This document shows, in pieces, positions 1 through 8,032 of a stretch of 53,463 nt of DNA. The notes below the pieces were generated by a model, which had not been told where the DNA came from, searched no databases, and worked only from the letters and a program-made list of their open reading frames with translations. This DNA is from Verrucomicrobiota bacterium (lineage in GTDB: Bacteria; Verrucomicrobiota; Verrucomicrobiia; Limisphaerales; JACRJY01), in the NCBI GenBank assembly GCA_016235585.1, contig JACRJY010000202.1, positions 1-53,463 of the forward strand, given 5' to 3'. The translations under genes and the position numbers were made by a program. Numbering within the stretch: position 1 is the first letter of the stretch; each line of letters starts with the position of its first letter.

Positions 1-70
1 CCGCCGGCACGACGCTTTCGGGGGAAATCAGGCAGACCAGTTCGGGTTGGGATTTGATGATGCCACGCAT
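1..70 (-). mobile_element. Transposase, N-terminal fragment cut by the window edge
   Basis: An ATG at 70 on the minus strand opens 23 codons that run off the left edge. The visible peptide starts MRGIIKSQPEL and continues with SPESVVPA, which resembles the start of IS5/IS1182-type DDE transposases, where SPE.RVPADHPLR follows about 15 residues from the start. The 130 bases upstream hold a small AT-rich hairpin (CTCAAAA 100-106 with TTTTGAG 110-116) that could belong to the element end, but no terminal inverted repeat can be checked because the other end is outside. The family call rests on about ten residues. Confidence 0.5.
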
Positions 71-202
71 CCTTCTCTGACCAGCCACAGCCACATTCAC
101 TCAAAACTTTTTTGAGTTTTTCAAAAGCCTGCTAGACGGAAGGCATAGGGACTCGCCGGAAAACTGTCAACCAGTTTTATTGACCAGTTTTTCCGCCGGA
201 TT

Positions 203-1672
203 TCACTTCACATCCATCCCCAGCAGGAACTCGATGTTGGTCTTGGTTTTCTTGAGCTTGCCCAGCAGCAGTTCCATCGCCTCGACGGGCGGCACGCCGG
301 TGAGGGCGCGGCGGAGCAGGACGACCTTGTTGTATTCCTGCGGATGGTAGAGCAGCTCCTCCTTGCGCGTGCCGGAAAGCTCGACGTTGATGGAGGGGAA
401 AATGCGGCGGTCCACGAGGTGCCGGTCCAGATGCACCTCCATGTTGCCCGTGCCCTTGAACTCTTCAAAGATGACTTCATCCATGCGGCTGCCGGTGTCC
501 ACGAGGGCGGTGGCCATGATGGTGAGCGAGCCGCCCTCCTCGATGTTGCGCGCCGCGCCGAAGAAGCGCTTGGGCTTGTGCAGCGCGTTGGCGTCCACGC
601 CGCCGGAGAGGATTTTCCCGGAGTGCGGCTGCACCGTGTTGTAGGCGCGGGCGAGACGCGTGATGGAGTCGAGCAGAATGACGACGTCGCGCTTGTGCTC
701 GACCATGCGGCGGGCCTTTTCGATGACCATTTCGGCGACCTGCACGTGGCGCTCGGGCGGCTCGTCGAAGGTGGAGGCGATGACCTCCGCCGGCTTGCAG
801 GAGCGCTCCATGTCGGTGACTTCCTCGGGGCGCTCGTCAATGAGCAGGATGATGAGATAGGTCTCCGGGGTGTTCTGGATGAGCGCGTTGGCGAGCTTCT
901 GCATCAGCACGGTTTTGCCCGTGCGCGGCGGCGCGACGATGATGCCGCGCGTGCCCTTGCCGATGGGGCAGACGAGGTCGAGCACGCGGGTGCTCAATTC
1001 ATCCGCCGCGTTTTCGAGGATGAACCGCTTGTTTGGGAAGAGCGGCGTGAGGTTGTCGAAGTGCGTCTTGTCCTTCGCCTTGTCGGGATCCTGCTTGTCC
1101 ACCGCCTCGACCTTGAGCAGCGCGAAAAACTTTTCCTTCTCCTTCGGCGGGCGGATCTGGCCGGCCACAAGGTCGCCGGTCTGCAGGTCAAAGCGCCGGA
1201 TCTGCGACGGCGAAACATAAATGTCCTCCGGGCAGGGCAGGTAGTTGAAGGCCTGCGAGCGCAGGAAGCCGAAGCCCTCCGGCAGAATCTCCAGCACGCC
1301 CTCGGCGAACAGCACGCCGCTGCGCTCGGCGTTTTTCTTGAGCACCTCGAAGATCACCTCGTGCTTCTTCATGGTGCCGTAGTTCTCCACGCCCATGTCC
1401 TTCGCCATCTGGTTCAGCTCGGCGATGGACTTGTTCTGGAGGCTGCTGATGTCAATCTTCTCGCCCTTCGGCTTGCTGGACTGCGCGGCCTCCTCCGCCG
1501 TCTCGGCGGAAATCTCGACCGCCTGCCTTGGCGGCTGCAGTTCGGCGGGCGCGGCGGATGCCCCGCTGTCGGGGAACATCGGCTCGCCGGCGGGCGCGCC
1601 CTCGGGGGCGAATTCACTCGTTGCGGCCCGGGGCTTGCGCCCGCGGGGATTTTTTCCAGGAGGTCGTGGCAT
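203..1672 (-). CDS. rho: Transcription termination factor Rho
   Basis: 489-residue Rho, the hexameric RNA-dependent ATPase that ends transcription. I start it at the ATG at 1672 ([11 protein letters not shown]) because the reading frame upstream is low-complexity and unlike Rho. Residues 1-70 are a basic then Ala/Glu/Pro-rich extension, followed by a Rho N-domain (about 80-120), the cold-shock-like primary RNA site (about 121-197, GFGFLRS) and the RecA-like ATPase core with Walker A PPRTGKT (248-254), Walker [11 protein letters not shown] and the secondary-site segment [14 protein letters not shown]. The core is complete and well conserved; only the N-terminal extension is variable, as is common in Rho of high-GC bacteria. 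It stands alone, with the PTP/RpiB/GlyA fusion gene upstream on the same strand across about 130 bp. Confidence 0.97.
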   Translation of the reverse strand: MPRPPGKNPRGRKPRAATSEFAPEGAPAGEPMFPDSGASAAPAELQPPRQAVEISAETAEEAAQSSKPKGEKIDISSLQNKSIAELNQMAKDMGVENYGTMKKHEVIFEVLKKNAERSGVLFAEGVLEILPEGFGFLRSQAFNYLPCPEDIYVSPSQIRRFDLQTGDLVAGQIRPPKEKEKFFALLKVEAVDKQDPDKAKDKTHFDNLTPLFPNKRFILENAADELSTRVLDLVCPIGKGTRGIIVAPPRTGKTVLMQKLANALIQNTPETYLIILLIDERPEEVTDMERSCKPAEVIASTFDEPPERHVQVAEMVIEKARRMVEHKRDVVILLDSITRLARAYNTVQPHSGKILSGGVDANALHKPKRFFGAARNIEEGGSLTIMATALVDTGSRMDEVIFEEFKGTGNMEVHLDRHLVDRRIFPSINVELSGTRKEELLYHPQEYNKVVLLRRALTGVPPVEAMELLLGKLKKTKTNIEFLLGMDVK

Positions 1673-1799
1673 AAATTGTGGTTTGTCAACGGCGGCAGGG
1701 TTGCTGCGCCATGGTTTCGCCGGACAGGCCGACGGGCAAAGACTCAATGCGCCGTGGCGGCTGGCCGGGAATAATTTCTGCGGCGGTTGCCCGCCACGC

Positions 1800-3971
1800 C
1801 TAGCAGGGCAGCGGGAACTTAGCGGTTAATTCGCGGACACGCTGGCGCACCTGATGGGCGGTGTCAACGTTTTTGATGTCCATGAGCACTTCGGAGATCA
1901 TGTCCGCAATGGCCGCCATCTCCGGCTCCTTCATCCCGCGCGTGGTGACGGCGGGCGTGCCGAGGCGGATGCCGCTGGCCTGGAACGGCGAGCGCGTCTC
2001 GAAGGGGATCGTGTTCTTGTTCGTGGTGATGCCCGCCTCGTCGAGCGCGATCTGGCATTCCTTGCCGGTCACGCCTTTCGCGCCCACGTCCACGAGCATG
2101 AGGTGGTTGTCGGTGCCGCCGCTCACGAGCCGGTAGCCGTTGCGCTTCATGCCGTCGGCGAGCGCGCGGGCGTTCTTCACGATCTGCTGCTGGTAAGTTT
2201 TGAACGCCGGCTGGAGCGCCTCGTGCAGACACACGGCCTTGGCCGCGATGACGTGCATGAGCGGGCCGCCCTGGATGCCGGGGAACGCCTGCGAGTCAAT
2301 TTCCTTCGCGAACTTCGCCTTGCACAAAACCAGGCCGCCGCGCGGACCGCGCAAGGTCTTGTGCGTCGTCGTCGTCACGAAGTCCGCGTGTTCGATGGGG
2401 CTGGGATGCTCGCCCGCCGCGACGAGGCCGGCGATGTGTGCGATGTCCGCCAGCAGCAGCGCACCAACTTCGCGGGCGATCTCGCCCATCCGCTTGAAAT
2501 CAATGATCCGCGCATACGCGCTCGCGCCGACGGTGATCATCTTCGGCTTGTGCTCGCGGGCCATCGCCGCGAGCTGGTCGTAATCAATCCGCTCGTCCTC
2601 CTTGCGGACGCCATAGTGGACAATCTCGAAAAACTTGCCGGAGAAGTTCGCCTTGTTGCCGTGCGTGAGATGGCCGCCGTGGCTCAAGTCCATCGTCAGC
2701 ATCTTGTCGCCCGGCTTGAGCATCGAAAAATACACCGCCATGTTCGCGCCGGAGCCGGAGTGCGGCTGCACGTTGGCGTGTTCCGCGCCGAACAGTTTTT
2801 TCGCGCGTTCAATGGCGAGCGTCTCGACGACGTCCACGTTTTCACAGCCGCCATACCAGCGCTTGCCGGGATAGCCCTCGGCGTATTTGTTGGTGAGGCA
2901 GGAGCCTTGCGCCTCCATCACGGCGGCGCTGGTGAAATTCTCGCTGGCGATCAGCTCGATGTTCTCCTCCTGCCGGTGGCGTTCGAGCAGGATGGTGTCG
3001 GCGATTTCGGGATCGGTCTGGCGCAGGCGCGGGGTCTGCGCGGCCTCGATCTTTTCAATCTTGTTCACGCGCCGCTCGTGGCGGCCGCCCTCGAACTGCG
3101 CGTCGAGGAAGCTGTCCACGATTTTGCGCGCCAGTTCCGGCGGGGTGAACTTGCCGCCGAGACACAGCACGTTGGCGTGGTTGTGCTGGCGGGCGAGCAT
3201 CGCCATCTGCTCGTCGAAGACCAGCGCGGCGCGGACGCCGGGCACCTTGTTCGCCGTGATGCTCATGCCCACGCCGGAGGTGCAGACGAGCAGACCGAGG
3301 TCGCAGCGGTGCGCGGCGACGTTCTCGGCCACCGTCTGCGCGAAGTCGGGATAATCCGTCGAGGCGTCCGAGTTCGTGCCGAAATCCGCCACGCTCACGC
3401 CGCGCTTTTGCAGGTGCTGCTTGAGGATTTCCTTGAGCGCGAAGCCGCCGTGGTCGGCCCCGAGCGCGACGGTGGTGGGTTTCGCTCCGCCGCCGCCGGG
3501 GGCGGGTGAGCCGGAGGTTTGTTCGATGAATTTCAACATGGATTCAATGCCTTGCTCGATTTGATCCCGGCAGTTCAGATAAACTTCATAGGAACCGCCG
3601 ATGGGATCGGAAATGTCCTTCTCAAAAAAGTCCAGCGTGTCGTCGAATTCCCGCAGCACGAAGGTCTTCTCCGTCGCGCGCGGATAGAGCAGCGTGATGG
3701 CGTCCACGTGGCCGCGCGTCATGCCGAAGATGTAGTCCGCCGCCTGCACCGCCTCGGCGGTGAGCATCCGGCTGCGCTGTCCGGCGATGTCAATGTCCAG
3801 CTCGCGCAGCGCCCGCACCGCGTAGGTGCTGGGGGCCATGCCGTCAATCGCGCCGACGCCCGCCGAGAGCACGCGGAACTCGCCGCGCCCCTTCACGCGC
3901 TGGCGGAGCAGCCCCTCGGCCATCGGGCTGCGGCAGATGTTGCCGGTGCAGACAAACAGGATCGTCTTCAT
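1800..3971 (-). CDS. Three-domain fusion: low-MW protein tyrosine phosphatase, RpiB, serine hydroxymethyltransferase
   Basis: One uninterrupted 723-residue frame, numbered here from a TTG at 3974 (the ATG at 3971 is residue 2 and the likelier start). Residues 2-150 are a low-molecular-weight tyrosine phosphatase with CTGNICR (C9, R15) and general acid D123-P. Residues 167-309 are ribose-5-phosphate isomerase B (ALGADHGG, catalytic C231 in CTSGVGMS). Residues 312-724 are full-length GlyA ([12 protein letters not shown] lysine K539 in [14 protein letters not shown]), which makes glycine and 5,10-methylene-THF from serine. A Gly/Pro-rich linker (153-166) joins the first two domains and a short [11 protein letters not shown] linker joins the last two. 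All catalytic residues appear intact. GlyA would be functionally linked to folD at 17335. The order of three unrelated activities is unusual; I see no stop or frameshift that would separate them. Confidence 0.93.
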   Translation of the reverse strand: MKTILFVCTGNICRSPMAEGLLRQRVKGRGEFRVLSAGVGAIDGMAPSTYAVRALRELDIDIAGQRSRMLTAEAVQAADYIFGMTRGHVDAITLLYPRATEKTFVLREFDDTLDFFEKDISDPIGGSYEVYLNCRDQIEQGIESMLKFIEQTSGSPAPGGGGAKPTTVALGADHGGFALKEILKQHLQKRGVSVADFGTNSDASTDYPDFAQTVAENVAAHRCDLGLLVCTSGVGMSITANKVPGVRAALVFDEQMAMLARQHNHANVLCLGGKFTPPELARKIVDSFLDAQFEGGRHERRVNKIEKIEAAQTPRLRQTDPEIADTILLERHRQEENIELIASENFTSAAVMEAQGSCLTNKYAEGYPGKRWYGGCENVDVVETLAIERAKKLFGAEHANVQPHSGSGANMAVYFSMLKPGDKMLTMDLSHGGHLTHGNKANFSGKFFEIVHYGVRKEDERIDYDQLAAMAREHKPKMITVGASAYARIIDFKRMGEIAREVGALLLADIAHIAGLVAAGEHPSPIEHADFVTTTTHKTLRGPRGGLVLCKAKFAKEIDSQAFPGIQGGPLMHVIAAKAVCLHEALQPAFKTYQQQIVKNARALADGMKRNGYRLVSGGTDNHLMLVDVGAKGVTGKECQIALDEAGITTNKNTIPFETRSPFQASGIRLGTPAVTTRGMKEPEMAAIADMISEVLMDIKNVDTAHQVRQRVRELTAKFPLPC

Positions 3972-4024
3972 CAAAAAATCGCGGCGTCAAATTGGGGCGG
4001 CGGCGGCAAACCGTCAACGGGAAA

Positions 4025-4762
4025 TCAAAATGCCCGCGCCTGCTTCGCCACGGCGAGGCCCTTGAGCAGATCCAGCGCCCGCGCCAGCACGGGGTCGCGC
4101 ACCACGGGCCGCGCCGGCTCGACCTTCGGGCCGGCCAGCGGCACGTCCTCGTCCCGCGCCTGCCCCTCGCGCTGGCGACGCACCAGTTCGGCCTCGTTGA
4201 GGCGCGGGACGGGCTTGTTCGTGGACACGGTGGCGGCGGTATTGGTGGATTTCGCGGCGGGAATTTCTGCGTAGGCGTTCGTGAAATAAATCCTTTCATC
4301 CGCGAGGCTGACTTCCTCGGCGATGTCCGGCTGCAGACCGCCGCCCGCCGGGCGCGAACCGAGCAGCAGGGCCACGTGCTTCTCGCGCAACAGCGCGGCG
4401 ATCTGTTCCGCCGCGCCGGAGGTCTCGCGGTTCATCAGCACGGCGACGGGCATGGTGAACGCGTCCTTGGATTTGCTCGCCGGGAGAAACAGTTCCGCGA
4501 CCATGGCGGCCTCCGTGGAGTCGTCGCCCCGGGCAAACCGCAGGTCGAGCACCACGCCCTTGAGCGGCTTCTCCGCCGCGAGCGGTTTGATTTTTTCCCG
4601 GATGGATTCCGCGAGGCCCGCGCCCACGCTCTCGACGCGCAGGCGGGCGAAGTGGCTTTCAAAAACCTCCGGCTTGCCCAGCCCGCCCGCCGCCGCCGCG
4701 CGCCCGGCGGCAAGCAGCCCGCCCGCGCCCAGAATCACCGCCAGAAATCCCGCAGTTTTCAT
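4025..4762 (-). CDS. Secreted S41 (tail-specific protease)-like protein, catalytic site incomplete
   Basis: 245 residues with a Sec signal peptide (MKTAGFLAVILGAGGLLAAG, then Ala-rich). The middle reads KGVVLDLR, then AVLMNRETSGAAEQIAALLR, matching the S41 core in which NxxSASAAE carries the nucleophilic serine. The following segment (ALLLGSRPAGGG) lacks the usual T.GKG lysine motif, so peptidase activity is doubtful. No PDZ domain precedes the core, and the C-terminal 80 residues are a charged tail. I prefer the ATG at 4762; another in-frame ATG lies at 4771. It is divergent from the 5000-5995 gene across about 240 bp. A non-catalytic S41 relative is the most careful description. Confidence 0.65.
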   Translation of the reverse strand: MKTAGFLAVILGAGGLLAAGRAAAAGGLGKPEVFESHFARLRVESVGAGLAESIREKIKPLAAEKPLKGVVLDLRFARGDDSTEAAMVAELFLPASKSKDAFTMPVAVLMNRETSGAAEQIAALLREKHVALLLGSRPAGGGLQPDIAEEVSLADERIYFTNAYAEIPAAKSTNTAATVSTNKPVPRLNEAELVRRQREGQARDEDVPLAGPKVEPARPVVRDPVLARALDLLKGLAVAKQARAF

Positions 4763-4999
4763 AAAATTCATCCGCGCCGGTTTCGGCGCGTGGACGGCAG
4801 TATCGCGGCGGAAGCGTGTCCCGTCGAACTGATTTTTCTCATCCCGGTTGTTGTCCACATCCTCTCCGCATCGGCCCACCAGTGGCGCGTTGACCAAACC
4901 GCGACGGTTGGGCTGGCCACCACCATTTCCACCGCTGCCACGCTGGCAGAAACCGCTCTTGTCACCGCCACCACCGCCGCTACAATCCACCCCATCGCC

Positions 5000-5995
5000 A
5001 TGACCACGCTGCAAAAAACCATCGTCACCGCCGCCCTCGCCGCCGCCGTCGGCGTCGCCATTTACGAAGCCCGCCAAGTTGCCAGCCTGCGCGAGCAGAA
5101 CCAATCCCTCCAACAGCAGCAGGCGTCGCTGGCCGGGCAAGGCGAGAAGCTCGAGAAGTTGCAGCGCGCCCACGAGAATGCGACGAAGCGCCTCGCCGCG
5201 CTGGCGGACGAGCTGGCGACCGCGCAGAGGAGCCCGTCGGAAGTCCAGAAGCTGCGCGGGCAGGTCGGGGTGCTGCGGCAGGAAAAGGCCGCCATCGGGA
5301 ACAAGAGCGCCCTGAACAAAATCACCGCCGACCCGGAGACGCGCAAAGTCATGCGGGAGCAGCAAAAGATGGGCATGAGCTTCATCTACGCCGATCTGGC
5401 CAAGCGCCTGAAACTGACGCCCGAACTGACGGGGCAGTTCAACGATGTGCTGGCCGATGGCGTCATGGACAGCATTGACCTGATCACGCAGGTGTTGCAC
5501 GACGGAACGGGCCGCACGGAGATTGACCGGCTCTTCACCGCGCAGGAATCCGCCTTGCAGGAGAAGCTGGCGGCGCTGCTCGGCGCGGACGCGCTGGCGC
5601 AATACCAGGAGTTCTCGAAGGAAATCCTCGGCACGCTGACGGCCGCGCAGTCCGAGGGAATCCTGACGGGCGACAAGGAGGCGAAGGCGGAGAAGAAGAA
5701 ACAGTTTTTGCAGGCCATGCAGGAGGAGACCCGGGCCGGGCTGGCCGCCCTCGGCCTGCCGGCCGACTACCAGACGCTGCCCATCCTCAACTTCCGCAAC
5801 ATCGCCTCCGAGGAAATCGCCGCGCGCAACCTCAAGATGATGGACGGCATCTACGAACGCACCGCGGCGCGGGCCCGCGCGTTCCTCACCGAGGAGGAGT
5901 TGAAAAAATTTCAGGAGTTCCGCGCCAAGGCGCAGGAAAACAACCAGGCCGCGCTCCTGATGAACCGGAAGATGATGGCCCCGATCTCGCCGTGA
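5000..5995 (+). CDS. Membrane-anchored coiled-coil protein, like the C-terminal half of verrucomicrobial sigma-70 proteins
   Basis: 331 residues beginning MTTLQKTIVTAALAAAVGVA, one transmembrane helix (about 6-22), then a Gln/Glu/Lys-rich coiled coil (about 25-90) and a helical C-terminal region. From memory, MTTLQKT...IYEARQ followed by a QQQQ coiled coil is the usual C-terminal extension of large ECF-type sigma factors in Verrucomicrobia. The frame stays open upstream of the ATG and reads an Ala/Thr-rich linker (about 4890-4999) of the kind that precedes this segment in those proteins, but no sigma region 2 or 4 is present. It may be a functional stand-alone gene or the relic of a sigma factor that lost its DNA-binding half. 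There is no clear Shine-Dalgarno sequence. Confidence 0.6.
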   Translation: MTTLQKTIVTAALAAAVGVAIYEARQVASLREQNQSLQQQQASLAGQGEKLEKLQRAHENATKRLAALADELATAQRSPSEVQKLRGQVGVLRQEKAAIGNKSALNKITADPETRKVMREQQKMGMSFIYADLAKRLKLTPELTGQFNDVLADGVMDSIDLITQVLHDGTGRTEIDRLFTAQESALQEKLAALLGADALAQYQEFSKEILGTLTAAQSEGILTGDKEAKAEKKKQFLQAMQEETRAGLAALGLPADYQTLPILNFRNIASEEIAARNLKMMDGIYERTAARARAFLTEEELKKFQEFRAKAQENNQAALLMNRKMMAPISP

Positions 5996-6015
5996 GCGGC
6001 GCGGTGACGGCGCGC

Positions 6016-6075
6016 ATTGTCAGCTTTCCTTCTTCGCGCCGTTGTTGTTCAATCCCGCCGTCATGTCCGCCCCGC
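6016..6075. repeat. Left copy of duplicated radC 5' region
   Basis: These 60 bases match 7174-7233 at 56 of 60 positions with a constant offset of 1158. The right copy holds the radC start codon (7221); here the equivalent ATG is at 6063 and leads into MSAPRGAKVLPV instead of MSAPLRLKDQPA. Weaker similarity (13 of 23) continues to 6098, the base before the nucleotidyltransferase stop codon. The two copies enclose the gene pair 6099-7096. Confidence 0.9.
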
Positions 6076-6098
6076 GCGGTGCGAAAGTCCTGCCCGTC

Positions 6099-6893
6099 TT
6101 AACTTGGAGCAATGGCCGGCCAGGTGCCGCGCACGCTGCCAAGGTGACGGCGGAGCGACGCAAATCCCGGTGCGGTCGGGTCGGGAGCCACGGCCTGACC
6201 GGTGGCGTCCAGGTAAAGGCAGCCGATTTCTTCCGGGGGAAGTTTCAAGAACAGGGCGCTGGCTTCGGCCACCGCCGCCAGCCACTGGTGTTTGCACTCC
6301 ACCAAGTCCACCGGTTCACGCAACAGGAGCGTTTTCAACCGGGCGGCGGGATAATGGGCGAGGCGTTGCGCCTCCTCGATCAGGAATTGCGGGGTGAAGC
6401 CGCTGTCCTTGCCGCAGGCCGCCCACGCCAGCGCGCCCAGACTCAAGATGTGCCGGTGCAGAAACAGCACGTCCAGATAGTCGCGCAGTTCGCCGCGTCC
6501 GGCCAGCGCCAGCACCTTGTTGGTCGCGCCATCGAGCGGGTGCAGCACAAATCCCAGTTCGGCATCGGGTTGCACGGGGAAAAACCGGAACGCGGAATCA
6601 TGCGCCCATTCCACCTTGGTCGAACGGCCGGCCCTGGAAACCGTCGCCCGACGCAACGTCTCCTGCGTTTCGGCCCATTCGAACACGTAGCCGTTCTGCT
6701 GCAGCACGGCGGCATCCTGTGCCGCCGCCCGCGCGAGGCCTTGCACTGTGTCATGAAAAACGTCAATGTCCTGGGACTGCCGGTGGGAATCTTCCCGCCG
6801 CAAAAAAACCGTCGCCCCGGCCACGTAGCTCTCGGGATTGCGGTTGGCGGCCAGCAGGCGCAGGACGGTCTTTTCGAAATCCCCTAGCGGCAT
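6099..6893 (-). CDS. Nucleotidyltransferase (AbiEii/MNT-like superfamily)
   Basis: 264 residues from the ATG at 6893 (MPLGDFEKTVLRLLAANRN). The signature of the nucleotidyltransferase fold is present: YVAGATVFLRRED, then SQDIDVFHD, giving the paired acidic residues expected after the Gly turn. A helical domain follows with KVLALAGRGELRDYLDVLFL, which resembles the K....R...D.D..DL region of AbiEii-type toxins. It overlaps the upstream 70-residue gene by 10 bases, so the two are probably translated as a unit. The pair sits between duplicated copies of the radC 5' end, a sign of recent acquisition. The likely role is a toxin-antitoxin or defence nucleotidyltransferase; substrate unknown. Confidence 0.7.
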   Translation of the reverse strand: MPLGDFEKTVLRLLAANRNPESYVAGATVFLRREDSHRQSQDIDVFHDTVQGLARAAAQDAAVLQQNGYVFEWAETQETLRRATVSRAGRSTKVEWAHDSAFRFFPVQPDAELGFVLHPLDGATNKVLALAGRGELRDYLDVLFLHRHILSLGALAWAACGKDSGFTPQFLIEEAQRLAHYPAARLKTLLLREPVDLVECKHQWLAAVAEASALFLKLPPEEIGCLYLDATGQAVAPDPTAPGFASLRRHLGSVRGTWPAIAPS

Positions 6894-7096
6894 ATTTCGG
6901 CGGCGATGAAAAACCCGCGCCGTCCGCCGTCCGCGCGCAGGCGTTCGCAAAGGTAAGGAACCTCCTCCGCGACAATCTCGGCATCCGGGCGCATGAACCA
7001 GAAGCACCGGGCATGAAACTCCCGGAACGCCTGCTGTGCCAGGGCGAGTTTCTCCGCCGGGAACGGCGCCGGGTTCGGGCTGGCCGGTTTGTTCAT
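6884..7096 (-). CDS. Small protein paired with the nucleotidyltransferase, antitoxin candidate
   Basis: 70 residues from the ATG at 7096. The N-terminus is Pro/Ala-rich; the body reads AFREFHARCFWFMRPD and ends LRADGGRRGFFIAAEICR. I recognise this as a small protein type often found beside nucleotidyltransferases in environmental genomes, but it has no established function that I know. Its stop codon lies inside the start of the downstream nucleotidyltransferase gene (10-base overlap), typical of two-gene toxin-antitoxin operons in which the small gene comes first. No HTH or ribbon-helix-helix motif is evident. Confidence 0.6.
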   Translation of the reverse strand: MNKPASPNPAPFPAEKLALAQQAFREFHARCFWFMRPDAEIVAEEVPYLCERLRADGGRRGFFIAAEICR

Positions 7097-7173
7097 GCCG
7101 GTTCAATAGCGCGGATTGGCGGGTTCGGCAACCATGGAAAAGATGCGGGGACTTTATCCCGCTTCACCGGGGA

Positions 7174-7233
7174 ATTGCCGGCTTTGCTTCTTCGCGCCTT
7201 TGTTGTTCAATCCCGCCGTCATGTCCGCCCCGC
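7174..7233. repeat. Right copy of duplicated radC 5' region
   Basis: Partner of 6016-6075, 56 of 60 identical in direct orientation. It covers 47 bases of radC leader and the first 13 bases of the coding sequence. The mismatches are at the upstream half (four substitutions before 7201); the 32 bases nearest the start codon are identical. Confidence 0.9.
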
Positions 7234-7934
7234 TCCGCCTCAAAGACCAGCCGGCCAGCGAGCGTCCGCGCGAACGGCTCGCCGCGCTGGGGCCGGCGGC
7301 GCTCTCCCCGGCGGAGTTGATCGCCATCCTCCTGCGGACGGGGCTGAAGGGCGCGAACGCGGTCGAGGTCGGCAAAGCGTTGCTCCAGAAATACGGCGGC
7401 TCGCTCCACGCGCTCGCGCTGGCGTCGGTGGACGACCTCTGCCGGGTGCGCGGCATCGGGCGGGACAAGGCGGTGACACTCCTTGCGGCCTTCGCGCTGG
7501 CGCATCGGATGGCGACGGAATTGCAGGAGGAATCCCCCGTGCTCGACAATCCCGAAGCCATCGCGCGCGTCCTGCGCGGCCTGAACCTCGCAAAAAATGT
7601 CGAGACGCTTCAGGTGCTGCTGCTCAACACGCGGCGGCGGCTGATCCGCGTGGAGGCGGTTTTGGACGGGACGATTGACACGCTGCTCGTGCATCCGCGC
7701 GAGGTTTTCAAATCGGCCATCGCCGCGAACGCCGCCGCCATCGTGCTCGCGCACAACCATCCCAGCGGCGACCCGACGCCGAGCGAGGCGGACATCAAGG
7801 TGACGCGCGACCTCATCCGCGCCGGGCAGTTGCTGAAGATTGAAGTGGTGGACCACCTCATCATGGGCCGCGCCACGCCGGAGCGGGCGCGGGACTACGT
7901 GTCGTTGAAGGAACTGGGATACTGCTACTCGTGA
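7221..7934 (+). CDS. radC: RadC family JAB/MPN protein
   Basis: 237 residues from the ATG at 7221. The N-terminal UPF0758 region has RPRERLAALGPAALSPAEL and a helix-hairpin-helix (VRGIGRDKA, 76-84). The C-terminal JAMM metalloprotease-like domain shows HNHPSGDPTPSEAD with H178, H180 and D191 as zinc ligands. The length fits the family. RadC was once linked to repair but its biochemical role is unsettled. Its leader and first codons are duplicated at 6016-6075, so the promoter region now present may differ from the ancestral one. It is convergent with the haem protein at 8033 across a hairpin repeat. Confidence 0.93.
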   Translation: MSAPLRLKDQPASERPRERLAALGPAALSPAELIAILLRTGLKGANAVEVGKALLQKYGGSLHALALASVDDLCRVRGIGRDKAVTLLAAFALAHRMATELQEESPVLDNPEAIARVLRGLNLAKNVETLQVLLLNTRRRLIRVEAVLDGTIDTLLVHPREVFKSAIAANAAAIVLAHNHPSGDPTPSEADIKVTRDLIRAGQLLKIEVVDHLIMGRATPERARDYVSLKELGYCYS

Positions 7935-7937
7935 GGC

Positions 7938-8006
7938 GGAGCGCCGGGCATTGCCCGGCCAGACGGACACCATCGCCCGCTCGTGCCGAGCAATGCTCGG
8001 CGCTCC
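7938..8006. repeat. REP-like inverted repeat between convergent genes
   Basis: Two 22-base arms (7938-7959 and 7985-8006) pair almost perfectly around a 25-base loop. Each arm is itself nearly palindromic (CCGGGCATTGCCCGG and CCGAGCAATGCTCGG), the form seen in REP/BIME elements. It starts four bases after radC and ends shortly before the stop of the minus-strand haem gene, so it may serve as a shared terminator or mRNA-stabilising hairpin. There is no U-tract. Confidence 0.8.
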
Positions 8007-8032
8007 CTTTGAACTCCGGGGCCTGCGCGGGT

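Noticed and set aside
1..202. Terminator for rho at 150-200
   Set aside because: A GGAAAACTG-type stem can be drawn but has a bulge and a long loop without a U-run.
344..1774. Long open frames antisense to rho (476 residues)
   Set aside because: They mirror the high-GC codon pattern of rho on the other strand; residues are Arg/Ala/His-rich with no domain.
6042..6887. Plus-strand 281-residue frame over the nucleotidyltransferase
   Set aside because: It begins with the decayed radC start copy and then reads antisense to a conserved gene; only the first few codons are radC-derived.
6016..7233. Reading the flanking repeats as an IS or transposon end
   Set aside because: The repeats are direct and contain the radC start; no transposase, integrase or terminal inverted repeats are inside.
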